Made by a program: the position numbers and the translations under genes. This document shows, one piece after another, positions 1 to 7,298 of a DNA stretch of 64,000 nt. Positions within the stretch are counted from its first letter, which is position 1; every line of letters begins with the position of its first letter. Source of the DNA: Bog-375 sp049698695 (GTDB lineage Bacteria; Acidobacteriota; Terriglobia; Bryobacterales; Bryobacteraceae). The DNA lies in assembly GCA_049698695.1 (NCBI GenBank), contig JBAVYH010000062.1:4620-68619 (forward strand), read 5' to 3'. The notes under the pieces were generated by a model that was given only the letters and a program-made list of their open reading frames with translations, was not told where the DNA came from and did no database searches.

Positions 1-723
1 GTCGCCGATCTCATCCAGGAACAGCGTGCCGTGATGGGCCTGCTCGAACTTGCCGAGATGGCGCGCGGCGGCTCCGGTGAACGATCCCTTCTCGTGGCCA
101 AAGAGCTCGGATTCGATCAGTTCGCCCGGCACGGCGGCGCAGTTGAGGGTGACGAACGGGCCAGCGCTGCGCTGGCTTCGATCGTGCAGCGCGCGGGCGA
201 TCAACTCCTTGCCAGTGCCGGTTTCGCCCAGGATGCAGACGCGGGTTTCGCTCGAGGCCACGCGATCCACCTGCGCCATCACCCGGCGCATGGCTTCGCC
301 CGCATGCACAATCTCATGCTTGCCCACCCGCTGGCGCAGCTCGCGGTTCTCTTCCTCGAGGCGCTTCAGCTTGAGCACGTTGTCCACGGTGAGCAGAAGC
401 TTGTCTGTGGAGAGCGGCTTCTCGAGGAAATCGATGGCGCCCAGCCGCGTGGCGCGCACCGCCATTTCGATGTTGGCCTGCCCGGAAATCATCACCACCG
501 GCAGCGCAATGCCGGCAGCGCGCAAGTCCTCGAGCAGCGCCAGGCCGTCCTTGCCGGGCATCACCACATCGGACATCATCAGGTCGAAGGGCTGCGATTT
601 CGCCAGCTCAAGAGCGCGCGCCGCGTTGTCGCAGACGACGGCCTCGTGGCCGGCCAGGCGAAACGCGCGCGAAAGGGACGCCAGCGTGTTGGCGTCGTCG
701 TCGACAATCAGTAAGTGAGCCAA
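1..723 (-). CDS. NtrC-family sigma-54 response regulator (C-terminus beyond window)
   Basis: This is a DNA-binding response regulator that would activate sigma-54 RNA polymerase when phosphorylated. The visible 241 residues hold a receiver domain (LLIVDDDA near the start, phospho-acceptor Asp in MMSDVVMPG, EKPLS lysine) and the first part of an AAA+ domain with Walker A GETGTGKE and the Walker B region LFLDEIGD. The sigma-54 contact loop reads GSFTGA instead of the usual GAFTGA. The best start is TTG at 721-723, because no in-frame ATG precedes the receiver core. The rest of the AAA+ domain and the helix-turn-helix lie left of the window. It follows the histidine kinase 882-2642 on the same strand, so the two are very likely a cognate pair. 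Confidence 0.93.
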   Translation of the reverse strand, partial: MAHLLIVDDDANTLASLSRAFRLAGHEAVVCDNAARALELAKSQPFDLMMSDVVMPGKDGLALLEDLRAAGIALPVVMISGQANIEMAVRATRLGAIDFLEKPLSTDKLLLTVDNVLKLKRLEEENRELRQRVGKHEIVHAGEAMRRVMAQVDRVASSETRVCILGETGTGKELIARALHDRSQRSAGPFVTLNCAAVPGELIESELFGHEKGSFTGAAARHLGKFEQAHHGTLFLDEIGD

Positions 724-767
724 ATCTGAGGTTAGCCCACCCTTAGCCGCCGCGCAAAGAAATTCCC

Positions 768-877
768 GGTAGCGCCGGCGGTCTTGCCGCCGGTTCTTTT
801 CGTAGCGCTGGCGGTCTTTGCAAGAGCCGTTTCGAGCGCTGCCACAAGACACCGGCGGCAAGACCGCCGGCGCTACC
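768..877. repeat. REP-like inverted repeat, two perfect 27-bp arms
   Basis: Bases 768-794 and 851-877 are exact reverse complements of 27 bases; the left arm begins GGTAGCGCCGGCGGTCTTGC. A degenerate direct copy of the arm lies at 801-820. Each arm also contains its own short palindrome (CCGGCGGtcttGCCGCCGG). The element fills the gap between the kinase and its regulator, where it may limit read-through or stabilise mRNA. It resembles dispersed REP/REPIN elements of soil bacteria, but only this clear copy is in the window. Confidence 0.75.
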
Positions 878-881
878 GCGT

Positions 882-2642
882 TTACCTTAAGTCAATGCGA
901 AAGGTGGTGCCTTTGCCGGGCTGGCTCTCCACCGAAACGCGGCCGTGGTGGTCAGCGACCACGGATTGCACGATGGCCAAGCCCAGGCCCGTGCCGTGCG
1001 TCTTGGTGGTGTAGTAGGGCGTGAAGAGGCGCTCGCATTCCTCCTGGCTCAGGCCTTTGCCGGAATCGGAGATTTCCAGGCGCGCGCCCGAGCCTTGCGG
1101 CATGGTGCGCACCGTCAGCGCGCCGCCTTCAGGCATGGCATCGATGGCGTTGAGCACCAGGTTGCGCAGCGCGCGCGCGATCTGTTCCGGATCGGCGGAC
1201 ACGGTGGGCAGCGCGGGCGCCAGCTCCGCTCGCGCCGTCACCCGCGCCTGGGCGAACTGAGCCTCAAACAGCCTCATGGTTTCCGCGACCAGCGCGTTCA
1301 GATTCACCGGCTGCATTTCGGGCGCAGGCATTTTGGCGAAATCGGAGAAGCGGGCGATGATCTGCTTGAGATTGGCCAGCTCCGCCAGCAAGGTGCGGCT
1401 GCCTTCGCGAAAGACTTCATCGAACTCCGCCGGATGGCTCTCGCGGGCGCGCTGCATGTTTTCGACGGTGATTTGCAAAGGAAAGAGCGGATTCTTCAGC
1501 TCATGCGCCAGGCGCCTTGCCAGCTCGCGCCAGGCGGCCACGCGCTCGGTCTGCACGAGGCGCTGGCGCTGCTCCACCAGCTCGTGCGTCATGCGGTTGA
1601 AGGCCTGCGCCAGTTGCCCGACTTCATCGCGCGACGTCACCTCCACCGTGGCGCTCCAGTTTCCGGCCGCCACCTGGCCGGCGCTCTCGGCCAGCCGCCG
1701 CACCGGGCGGGTGACGCGCGCGGTAGCCCAGACGGCCATCAGCATACCGGTGAAAATGGCGCCCGCCGCCACCCAGGCTCCGTTGCGGCCGAGCGAATTT
1801 TCCAGCTCCACCAGCTCGCGGCGGGAGCTCGAAATCAGCAGCACCGCCAGCAGGTTGTTTTCGATGCCGGCAAGCGGCAGCGCGTGCACCGTCTCACCCG
1901 CGGCGCCGCTGCCCAAAGTGGCCACGCGCGGACGCCGCTCGCGGATCACCTGCTCGATCAACGGCTGGAACTCCTGTGCATCGGCCGCGGCATCGGCCGA
2001 ACCGGCCAGCAGGTGCGGCGCAAACTGCGGTTCCAGGTTGCGGTACAGAAGCACGCGCATCCCTGCGGGCAGCACCAGCGTAGCGAGGAAATCCTGGTCG
2101 AGCTGCTGGCCGCCGACCACGTACAGTTGCCGGCCGCCGGCATTCACCGTTTCCACCGCCACCAGCGCCAGCGTGAAACCATCCGGCAGCTCTTCGCGGC
2201 GGAGGAATGCAACGCCCGGCTTCCAGCCCGAAGGCGACGCCAGCCAGTCTTCCACATACCCGAAGCGCACCGGCCATTCCGCGGAGGAGATGATGGCGCC
2301 ATCGCCGCCAACCAGCTCGAGCAGGCCAAGCCCGTGCGCGCGCGCCATGGCGGAGGCTTCGTTGTAGAAGGCGGAGTAATCCGAGGAGATGGCGACATTG
2401 ACGGCGGCATCGGATTGGGCGATGTCCTCCACGGCGCGCACGATTTCCCGGCCGCGCCGATCGAACTCGCGCTGGAACTGCGCGGCCAGGACGTCGGCGC
2501 GCTGGCGCTCGACGCGCTCGAACGCTTCGCGCGTGGCGCGCGTGACCAGCCACTCCACCATCCCCACCGAGGCCACCACGGCCAGCGTGAAGACCACCAA
2601 CAGCCGGGTGCGGAAGGTCACGGCCGGCCGCTTTCCAGCCAC
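882..2642 (-). CDS. Membrane sensor histidine kinase, NtrY/NtrB-like
   Basis: This 586-residue kinase probably phosphorylates the NtrC-type regulator downstream. It has an N-terminal membrane segment (about residues 10-30), a periplasmic sensor region (about 30-280), a second membrane segment (about 285-310), and a HAMP domain containing TRPVRRLAESAGQVAAGNW. A HisKA domain carries His380 in LAHELKNPLFPL. The ATPase domain has an N box (NLVLNAIDAMPEG), DSGKGL and GTGLGLAIV. The HELKNPL form with phenylalanine is typical of NtrY-like kinases. The start is GTG; the gene overlaps the end of the upstream binding-protein gene by 25 bases, suggesting translational coupling. The signal sensed is unknown. 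Confidence 0.93.
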   Translation of the reverse strand: MAGKRPAVTFRTRLLVVFTLAVVASVGMVEWLVTRATREAFERVERQRADVLAAQFQREFDRRGREIVRAVEDIAQSDAAVNVAISSDYSAFYNEASAMARAHGLGLLELVGGDGAIISSAEWPVRFGYVEDWLASPSGWKPGVAFLRREELPDGFTLALVAVETVNAGGRQLYVVGGQQLDQDFLATLVLPAGMRVLLYRNLEPQFAPHLLAGSADAAADAQEFQPLIEQVIRERRPRVATLGSGAAGETVHALPLAGIENNLLAVLLISSSRRELVELENSLGRNGAWVAAGAIFTGMLMAVWATARVTRPVRRLAESAGQVAAGNWSATVEVTSRDEVGQLAQAFNRMTHELVEQRQRLVQTERVAAWRELARRLAHELKNPLFPLQITVENMQRARESHPAEFDEVFREGSRTLLAELANLKQIIARFSDFAKMPAPEMQPVNLNALVAETMRLFEAQFAQARVTARAELAPALPTVSADPEQIARALRNLVLNAIDAMPEGGALTVRTMPQGSGARLEISDSGKGLSQEECERLFTPYYTTKTHGTGLGLAIVQSVVADHHGRVSVESQPGKGTTFRIDLR

Positions 2643-3694
2643 AGGTTTTCAAAACGCCACTCGCCCAGCGGCGAAATACCCGGTGCGCCTTTCACGCGCG
2701 CCGCCACGCCGTAGACATCCGCCAGGTGAAACAGGGGAACCACGCGAAAGCCCTCCAGCAGGCCGCGCTCGGCATTGTAGAGCGCGTCGGGCGAATCGGC
2801 GGGCGGCGGCGGCGCCAGGCCCAATGTGGCGGCGATGGCGGCCAGGGCACGCGCCGGATCGGCGCTGGCGATGCGCACCTCCAGCAGGCGCACGTCGGCG
2901 GCGCCGGCCTGCGGAGCGACTGCGACCGCCAGCCCGGCATCGTGCGCGTTGAGCGCGATGCGCTCCGCGATGGGCCGCAGCGCCGCGTCTTCCACCCCGA
3001 TGCTGAAACTGCGCCCGGACGCCGGGATGGCCGCGGCCAATTCGCGCGCTTTGGCGGTATCGGAGGCCGTGTTGAACACGAATGCATAGCCGGAGAGCCA
3101 TTGCGGCAGCAGCGCGCCCGAAATCTCTCCTTGCCGCTGCAGCAGTACGTTGAAGATCGCCGCCCGGTCCACCGCCAGCGCCAGAGCTTCCCGCGCGCGG
3201 GGATCGTCTACCCGCGCGCCGAAGAGCAACAGCAGCACGCGCACCGGTTGCGAGACCCAGGTACGGCGGCCGGCGGGCTGGCGCCTGGCTTCACTGGGAG
3301 GGATTTCGATCAGATCGGCCTTGCCGACGTCGAGATCGATGGCCTGATCGCGCGGTGGACGCGCCAGCTCGACTTCGACCGCATCCAGAAACGGCCGTCC
3401 GCCAGGCGCGTTCTCATCCGCGACGTAGGCTGCGCGCCGGCCCGCTTCCCAGCGCGTGATGGCGAACGCCGGCGCCAGATCGGCCATTCCCGGGCCGAGC
3501 TGCGGAGGGTCGGCGGTCTCAATGGAAGCCTGGATCTCCACCCGCAACGTGCCACCGTAGCGCGGCCGCGTGGCGGCGGAAGCGGGGATGGGAAGGGCGC
3601 AGACGAGCAGCAACGAAACTGGCAAGATTATCGCGGAGAGACCAGCTTGGTGTCCTGGAACCAGGGCTGGTTCCGCGATGACGGCACCAGGCAT
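2618..3694 (-). CDS. Extracytoplasmic solute-binding protein, family 5-like, no transporter nearby
   Basis: The sequence YGGTLRVEIQA shortly after a signal peptide (hydrophobic run ending near PIPASA) is the usual opening of family 5 (peptide/nickel) solute-binding proteins. Later parts such as PRAREALALAVDRAAI and the C-terminal PLFHLADVYGV also fit that fold. At about 358 residues it is shorter than the usual 500 or more, so part of the ligand lobe is missing. No permease or ATPase gene accompanies it. It overlaps the histidine kinase gene, so it may serve as a periplasmic sensor component rather than in uptake (inference). The ATG at 3692-3694 directly follows AAGGAG and lies 4 bases after the preceding stop; the exact start is uncertain. 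Confidence 0.7.
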   Translation of the reverse strand: MPGAVIAEPALVPGHQAGLSAIILPVSLLLVCALPIPASAATRPRYGGTLRVEIQASIETADPPQLGPGMADLAPAFAITRWEAGRRAAYVADENAPGGRPFLDAVEVELARPPRDQAIDLDVGKADLIEIPPSEARRQPAGRRTWVSQPVRVLLLLFGARVDDPRAREALALAVDRAAIFNVLLQRQGEISGALLPQWLSGYAFVFNTASDTAKARELAAAIPASGRSFSIGVEDAALRPIAERIALNAHDAGLAVAVAPQAGAADVRLLEVRIASADPARALAAIAATLGLAPPPPADSPDALYNAERGLLEGFRVVPLFHLADVYGVAARVKGAPGISPLGEWRFENLWLESGRP

Positions 3695-3698
3695 CTCC

Positions 3699-4898
3699 TT
3701 ACGATCCGCAGGCGAGCGTAACCACATAAGCTTCGTATCTGCCGCTAACCAGGTTGCGAGCAACGGCCAGGGCCGAATCCGGGCCGGCGGTCCAGAGGGC
3801 AGTCACCGGACCGGGAAACAGGATGGGCGCCGTGAGCGGGCCAGCCGTCCGGTCCATCACGGCCCAAGATTGAATAGCGTCCGGTTCGTTGGCGTCGCCG
3901 GCGCGCGTGGCCAGCACCTGGGTGGCAGCGCCGCATCGTCCATCGATGCCGGCCAGATCGCTGCCCCAGGAAGGCATGGCCGCCAGCGCATTGAAATTGC
4001 CGTCGAACAGTTCGGCCCGGCCGTCCGCCAGCGCCAGCAACCAGTAAGTGGAGGCGCGATCCTCGACCGCGGCGGCGGAGAAGAACGGGGGCGCGGAGCG
4101 GGCGGCGCCGGCTTGCGTCACCACGTGCCCATCGAAGTAATTTCGGCCGGGCGCGAAACTGGCGGCCAGCAGCGCGCGGCTGCCGGATTCAAGCATCCAC
4201 GGCTGGCTGCCGGGCCGGCAGTCCATCGTCAACTGCGGCGCCATGGATCCCCGGCAGGCAAAGCCGGGAAGGAACGCCTCAAAGCCCGGCGCGGCCAAGT
4301 GCAGGCGGCCGCGGAGGTCGCGCGGCCACGGCCGCGGCGGCACCAGGCGCACGGTTTGACGCGCTTCCCATCGGTCTCCGCTGCGCCCGAACAACGTGAC
4401 ACCGGAGGGCGCCAGCACCAGCATGGCGTCGCCGGAGATCGCCAGATCGAGAATCGGCTCTTCCTGCTCCCAGACCAACTTCTTTTCGAGGCCCGCGCCG
4501 GGCGCCGTGGGCTGGTCCGCGGCGGGGCGCTTCCAGGCGGCGATCCAGACGGTGCGCTGGTCGCCTTTGGGCACGTCTTCCACCAGCAGGTAGTCGGTGG
4601 CGTTTTCGGAAAGCGTGAGCAATACAGCCAGCGCGTCCGCGCCCTGCCCCGGGTGCCCGCCCGCCTGCTCGAGCAGATTCTCAAACGCCGCGGGCAGGCG
4701 AGAAGCCGCAGCCGAATCGAGCGATGACGCGTTGCGGCAGGTAACCGAAACCGGCGTGCCCGCGCCCGCCAGCAAGGCGGTTTTGGCCGCCAGCTCGCGC
4801 ACCGCGCCGTCGAGGTCGGCGGCGGCATAGGCCAGCGGCGCGGCCCACAGCAGAAGCGCGGCACACGCCGCACGCCTCGCAGTCACGGCTGCGATCAT
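3699..4898 (-). CDS. Secreted protein of unknown function
   Basis: This protein of about 399 residues has a clear signal peptide (RRAACAALLLWAAPLAYAAA). The mature part is rich in short beta-like segments (EEPILDLAISGDAMLVLAPSG, VTALWTAGPDSALAVARNL) that suggest a propeller-like fold, but I do not recognise the family. The start chosen is ATG at 4896-4898. That codon overlaps the TGA stop of the small gene before it in an ATGA junction, which supports coupled translation. The stop is followed within a few bases by the binding-protein gene, so it belongs to the same operon as the kinase and regulator. Confidence 0.75.
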   Translation of the reverse strand: MIAAVTARRAACAALLLWAAPLAYAAADLDGAVRELAAKTALLAGAGTPVSVTCRNASSLDSAAASRLPAAFENLLEQAGGHPGQGADALAVLLTLSENATDYLLVEDVPKGDQRTVWIAAWKRPAADQPTAPGAGLEKKLVWEQEEPILDLAISGDAMLVLAPSGVTLFGRSGDRWEARQTVRLVPPRPWPRDLRGRLHLAAPGFEAFLPGFACRGSMAPQLTMDCRPGSQPWMLESGSRALLAASFAPGRNYFDGHVVTQAGAARSAPPFFSAAAVEDRASTYWLLALADGRAELFDGNFNALAAMPSWGSDLAGIDGRCGAATQVLATRAGDANEPDAIQSWAVMDRTAGPLTAPILFPGPVTALWTAGPDSALAVARNLVSGRYEAYVVTLACGS

Positions 4899-5023
4899 AG
4901 CACATCGCGATTCCTGCTCCCGCCGAGGGCGCGGATGATGCCGCGCAGGCAGCCCCGTGCCACGAAGAACGACAGCGGCAGCGTGATCGCCGCCATCACG
5001 ATACATCCGAAAAAGTTTTCCAT
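4895..5023 (-). CDS. Small membrane protein (42 aa)
   Basis: The protein reads MENFFGCIVMAAITLPLSFF, then VARGCLRGIIRALGGSRNRDVL: one hydrophobic segment followed by a basic tail, as expected for a small inner-membrane protein. An AGGGAG ribosome site lies 8 bases before the ATG. The stop TGA overlaps the start of the next gene (ATGA). It follows the L,D-transpeptidase by about 30 bases. Function unknown. Confidence 0.65.
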   Translation of the reverse strand: MENFFGCIVMAAITLPLSFFVARGCLRGIIRALGGSRNRDVL

Positions 5024-5054
5024 GGTTGCGCTCCCTGAATGCCTTCCGCCTCTT

Positions 5055-5579
5055 CTACTGCGCGCCGCCGGAGACAGCCGCGAAGATCTGTCCGGTTTCC
5101 GGCGTGGCTTCGTCGTACAGCTCCACCGCGTCCCCCACGGAAACCATCTCGAACAACTGCTCCACGTCGTGGTTGCGCATGCGAATGCAGCCGTGCGATG
5201 CGTTGCGGCCAATGGAGGCGGGATTGTTGGTGCCGTGAATGCCGTATCCCTTGACGCTCAAGCCGAGCCATCGCGTGCCCAGTGGGTTGGATTTGCCGGG
5301 AGGAACGATGCGGCCTTTCGTGTACCAGGTAGGATCGGGAATGCGGTCGATGATTTTGTAAGCGCCGGCCGGGCTCGGGCTTTTGGCTGCACCCACGGCA
5401 GTGGGGAAAATGCGGAGCACGCGCCCGGCTTCCATGACCGCCAGCTTGTGGTCCGGAATACTAATAATGATGCGCCGCGCGGGCTGCCGCTTGTCCTGGG
5501 CGAGGGCTTCCGCCGCGACCATTAGCATCACACCAGTTAGTGTCGCCAGCCTCTTGATTTGCTCTTCGTTCTTGAACAT
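5055..5579 (-). CDS. L,D-transpeptidase (YkuD domain)
   Basis: This enzyme cross-links or modifies peptidoglycan by transferring the third-position diaminopimelate bond. It has a signal peptide (TGVMLMVAAEALA), the start of a YkuD domain (RRIIISIPDHKLAVMEAG), and the catalytic motif HGTNNPASIGRNASHGCIRM with the nucleophilic Cys and conserved His and Arg. At 174 residues it is a minimal single-domain enzyme. A sigma-54-like promoter lies 45 bases upstream at 5609-5624. It is the first gene of the minus-strand run 5579 to 4895 and shares a divergent control region with 5896-6216. Confidence 0.93.
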   Translation of the reverse strand: MFKNEEQIKRLATLTGVMLMVAAEALAQDKRQPARRIIISIPDHKLAVMEAGRVLRIFPTAVGAAKSPSPAGAYKIIDRIPDPTWYTKGRIVPPGKSNPLGTRWLGLSVKGYGIHGTNNPASIGRNASHGCIRMRNHDVEQLFEMVSVGDAVELYDEATPETGQIFAAVSGGAQ

Positions 5580-5608
5580 CTTCCGATCCTCCGTACGCAG
5601 GTTGAGGG

Positions 5609-5624
5609 TGCAGTCCGCGTGCCG
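5609..5624 (-). promoter_or_regulatory. Sigma-54 -24/-12 promoter for the L,D-transpeptidase
   Basis: On the minus strand this reads CGGCACGCGGACTGCA, differing from the TGGCACGN4TTGCA consensus at two positions. Its first base is 45 bases upstream of the ATG. Confidence 0.6.
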
Positions 5625-5797
5625 AAGGCTAAGTGATTGAAAGATCGATACTTGCTTGTCGGGCGCGCGTGTCAGGCGTTACACGCGTGTAAAAACCGGT
5701 ACGGGGAGCCAACTTGCCGATGGCCGAAAACCACCGCGGCGGTGGAGGGCGGCCAGCGGGAAAGTCGGGTAGCCCTTGATTCTAAACCAGTTGCGTC

Positions 5798-5813
5798 TGG
5801 CACGCGGCTTGCA
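5798..5813 (+). promoter_or_regulatory. Sigma-54 -24/-12 promoter, near-perfect consensus
   Basis: TGGCACGCGGCTTGCA matches the sigma-54 consensus TGGCACGN4TTGCA at every defined position. It lies 98 bases upstream of the ATG at 5896, and it is the strongest promoter match I found in the window. Confidence 0.85.
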
Positions 5814-5895
5814 ATTATCGAGGGCGTGAGCCGCTCCGAGAGGGCGGACGTAGGGAATAAATGAAGTAGGAAATAAATATAAATAAGGAGGAGTC

Positions 5896-6216
5896 ATGAA
5901 AACGAAACTGCTTGCTGTGCTGCTCTTGGCCGGCGCCAGCGCGTTTGCCGCGCCGCGAGTGTTCATCGGCGTTGGGTTCGGCGGCCTCCGCCCCGTGTAC
6001 CCCTACCGCGCCTACGTGCCGGCGCCGGTGGTGTATGCTCCAGCGCCGGTGGCGCCGGCGTATTATGCGCCGCCCGCGCCGGGGCCCGGTTATGTGTGGA
6101 TCGCCGCGTGGGGAGAGCATCCCGGTTACTGGGCGCGCCGGCCCTTTGTGGGCGCGGTGTGGGTAGGCCCGCGCTATTTCGGCGGCCGGTATTACGCCGG
6201 TCACTGGCGCCGGTAA
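5896..6216 (+). CDS. Small secreted Tyr/Pro-rich protein, YXWGXW-repeat-like
   Basis: The 106-residue protein has a classical signal peptide (KTKLLAVLLLAGASAFAAP). The mature part is rich in Pro, Tyr, Trp and Gly, including PGPGYVWIAAWGEHPGYWAR and a C-terminal YYAGHWRR, like the small periplasmic YXWGXW proteins. An AAGGAGGAG ribosome site precedes the ATG. It has its own near-perfect sigma-54 promoter at 5798 and is followed by a terminator at 6246. A similar protein is encoded at 20152-20445. The biochemical role is unknown; an envelope-stress role is inferred from promoter and family. Confidence 0.8.
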   Translation: MKTKLLAVLLLAGASAFAAPRVFIGVGFGGLRPVYPYRAYVPAPVVYAPAPVAPAYYAPPAPGPGYVWIAAWGEHPGYWARRPFVGAVWVGPRYFGGRYYAGHWRR

Positions 6217-6245
6217 CGGCATAGCAATTTCGGTGTCCGGAGGGG

Positions 6246-6276
6246 GCCGGTGGCGAAGCGTGCCGCCGGCTTTTTT
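6246..6276 (+). terminator. Rho-independent terminator
   Basis: GCCGGTGGC and GCCGCCGGC form a stem around a 7-base loop, followed by six T. It lies 30 bases after the stop of 5896-6216 and just at the end of the convergent epimerase gene. Confidence 0.85.
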
Positions 6277-7240
6277 AGGAGCACGTGGGAACAGCGGCGC
6301 GCTGCGCGCGTTCCCACTCAATAGTGCGGCGCAGGCCTTCTTCGCGCGGGACCATTTCCCGGTAGCCGAGTTCGGCGCGAATGCGGCTGGTATCGATCGC
6401 CAGGTGGTGCGAGAAATCGTGCGGATGCAGCGAGAGCTGGTCTGCGGCGATTTCCGATGGCGGCACCGCGACCACGCGGCCCTTCCAGCCCGCCGCTCGT
6501 CCCAGTTCCTCGATGGCTTCAGCCGTGGAAGTCGAGTCCGGTGCGCCTACGTTATAGATGCGGCCGGCGGCGCGCTCGTGCGTAGCCGCCAATACCGCGG
6601 CGGTGGCCACATCTTCAACGCAGCCGTGCGTCCAGCGCCACGACGCATAATCCGCCGCGAGGCGGATTTCGTCGCCGGCGGCCATTTGGTTGAGCCAGCC
6701 CTGAAAACGGCGATACGGATCGCGAGGGCCATACACCGCCGAATATCGGAGAATCGTCACCGGCAATTCGCACTGCGCCATCAGCGCCTGCTCCACCAGA
6801 ATCTTCTCGTAGAAAGTGGTGTCGACGGGAAGGTCCTTCCTGTCGCGATACGGATAACGAGATTCACGCAGCGGTGCGTCCTCATTCAGTGGAATCGGAT
6901 CCGGTGGCCCGGCTTCGGCAAGGTGCAATTTCCCGTAGGCACGGTAGACGTCGCAACTGGAGATCGCCACCGCGCGGCCGGTGTGGCCGCGAAATATTTC
7001 CAGGAACCGGGTTGCATCGGCCTCGGTAAGCGCCCACATATGGATCACCACATCGGGCCGCAGGCGGAGCAACTCCTCAGGCGGATCGGCCAGGTCGCCG
7101 CACATCTCGCGCACGCCGGATGGCGGATCAGCCTGAGTGTGGCCACGGTGAAATATGGTGACCTGGTGCCCCAGTTCGGTGAGCCCGCGCACGATGTGCG
7201 GGCCGGTCAAGCCGGTGCCGCCGAGAATCAGAATCCGCAA
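6275..7240 (-). CDS. NAD(P)-dependent epimerase/dehydratase (extended SDR)
   Basis: This is an extended short-chain dehydrogenase, probably acting on a nucleotide sugar. It opens with a Rossmann motif (RILILGGTGLTGPHIVRGL), has an SSCDVYRAYG stretch typical of epimerases, the active-site region FYEKILVEQ, then ILRYSAVYGPRDP and a C-terminal substrate domain. I place the start at TTG 7238-7240 because AAAGGAG lies 6 bases before it; the in-frame ATG at 7261 lies upstream of that ribosome site. The exact substrate cannot be told. The gene diverges from the oxidoreductase at 7299. Confidence 0.85.
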   Translation of the reverse strand: MRILILGGTGLTGPHIVRGLTELGHQVTIFHRGHTQADPPSGVREMCGDLADPPEELLRLRPDVVIHMWALTEADATRFLEIFRGHTGRAVAISSCDVYRAYGKLHLAEAGPPDPIPLNEDAPLRESRYPYRDRKDLPVDTTFYEKILVEQALMAQCELPVTILRYSAVYGPRDPYRRFQGWLNQMAAGDEIRLAADYASWRWTHGCVEDVATAAVLAATHERAAGRIYNVGAPDSTSTAEAIEELGRAAGWKGRVVAVPPSEIAADQLSLHPHDFSHHLAIDTSRIRAELGYREMVPREEGLRRTIEWERAQRAAVPTCS

Positions 7241-7298
7241 ACAGGTGCTCCTTTTGCCCATGTTACAATCAAACCGAAACCACTCAAGAGGTTGCCCG

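Noticed and set aside
945..2714. 589-codon open frame on the plus strand
   Set aside because: It is antisense to the histidine kinase, His/Gln/Arg-rich without domains, a usual shadow in GC-rich DNA.
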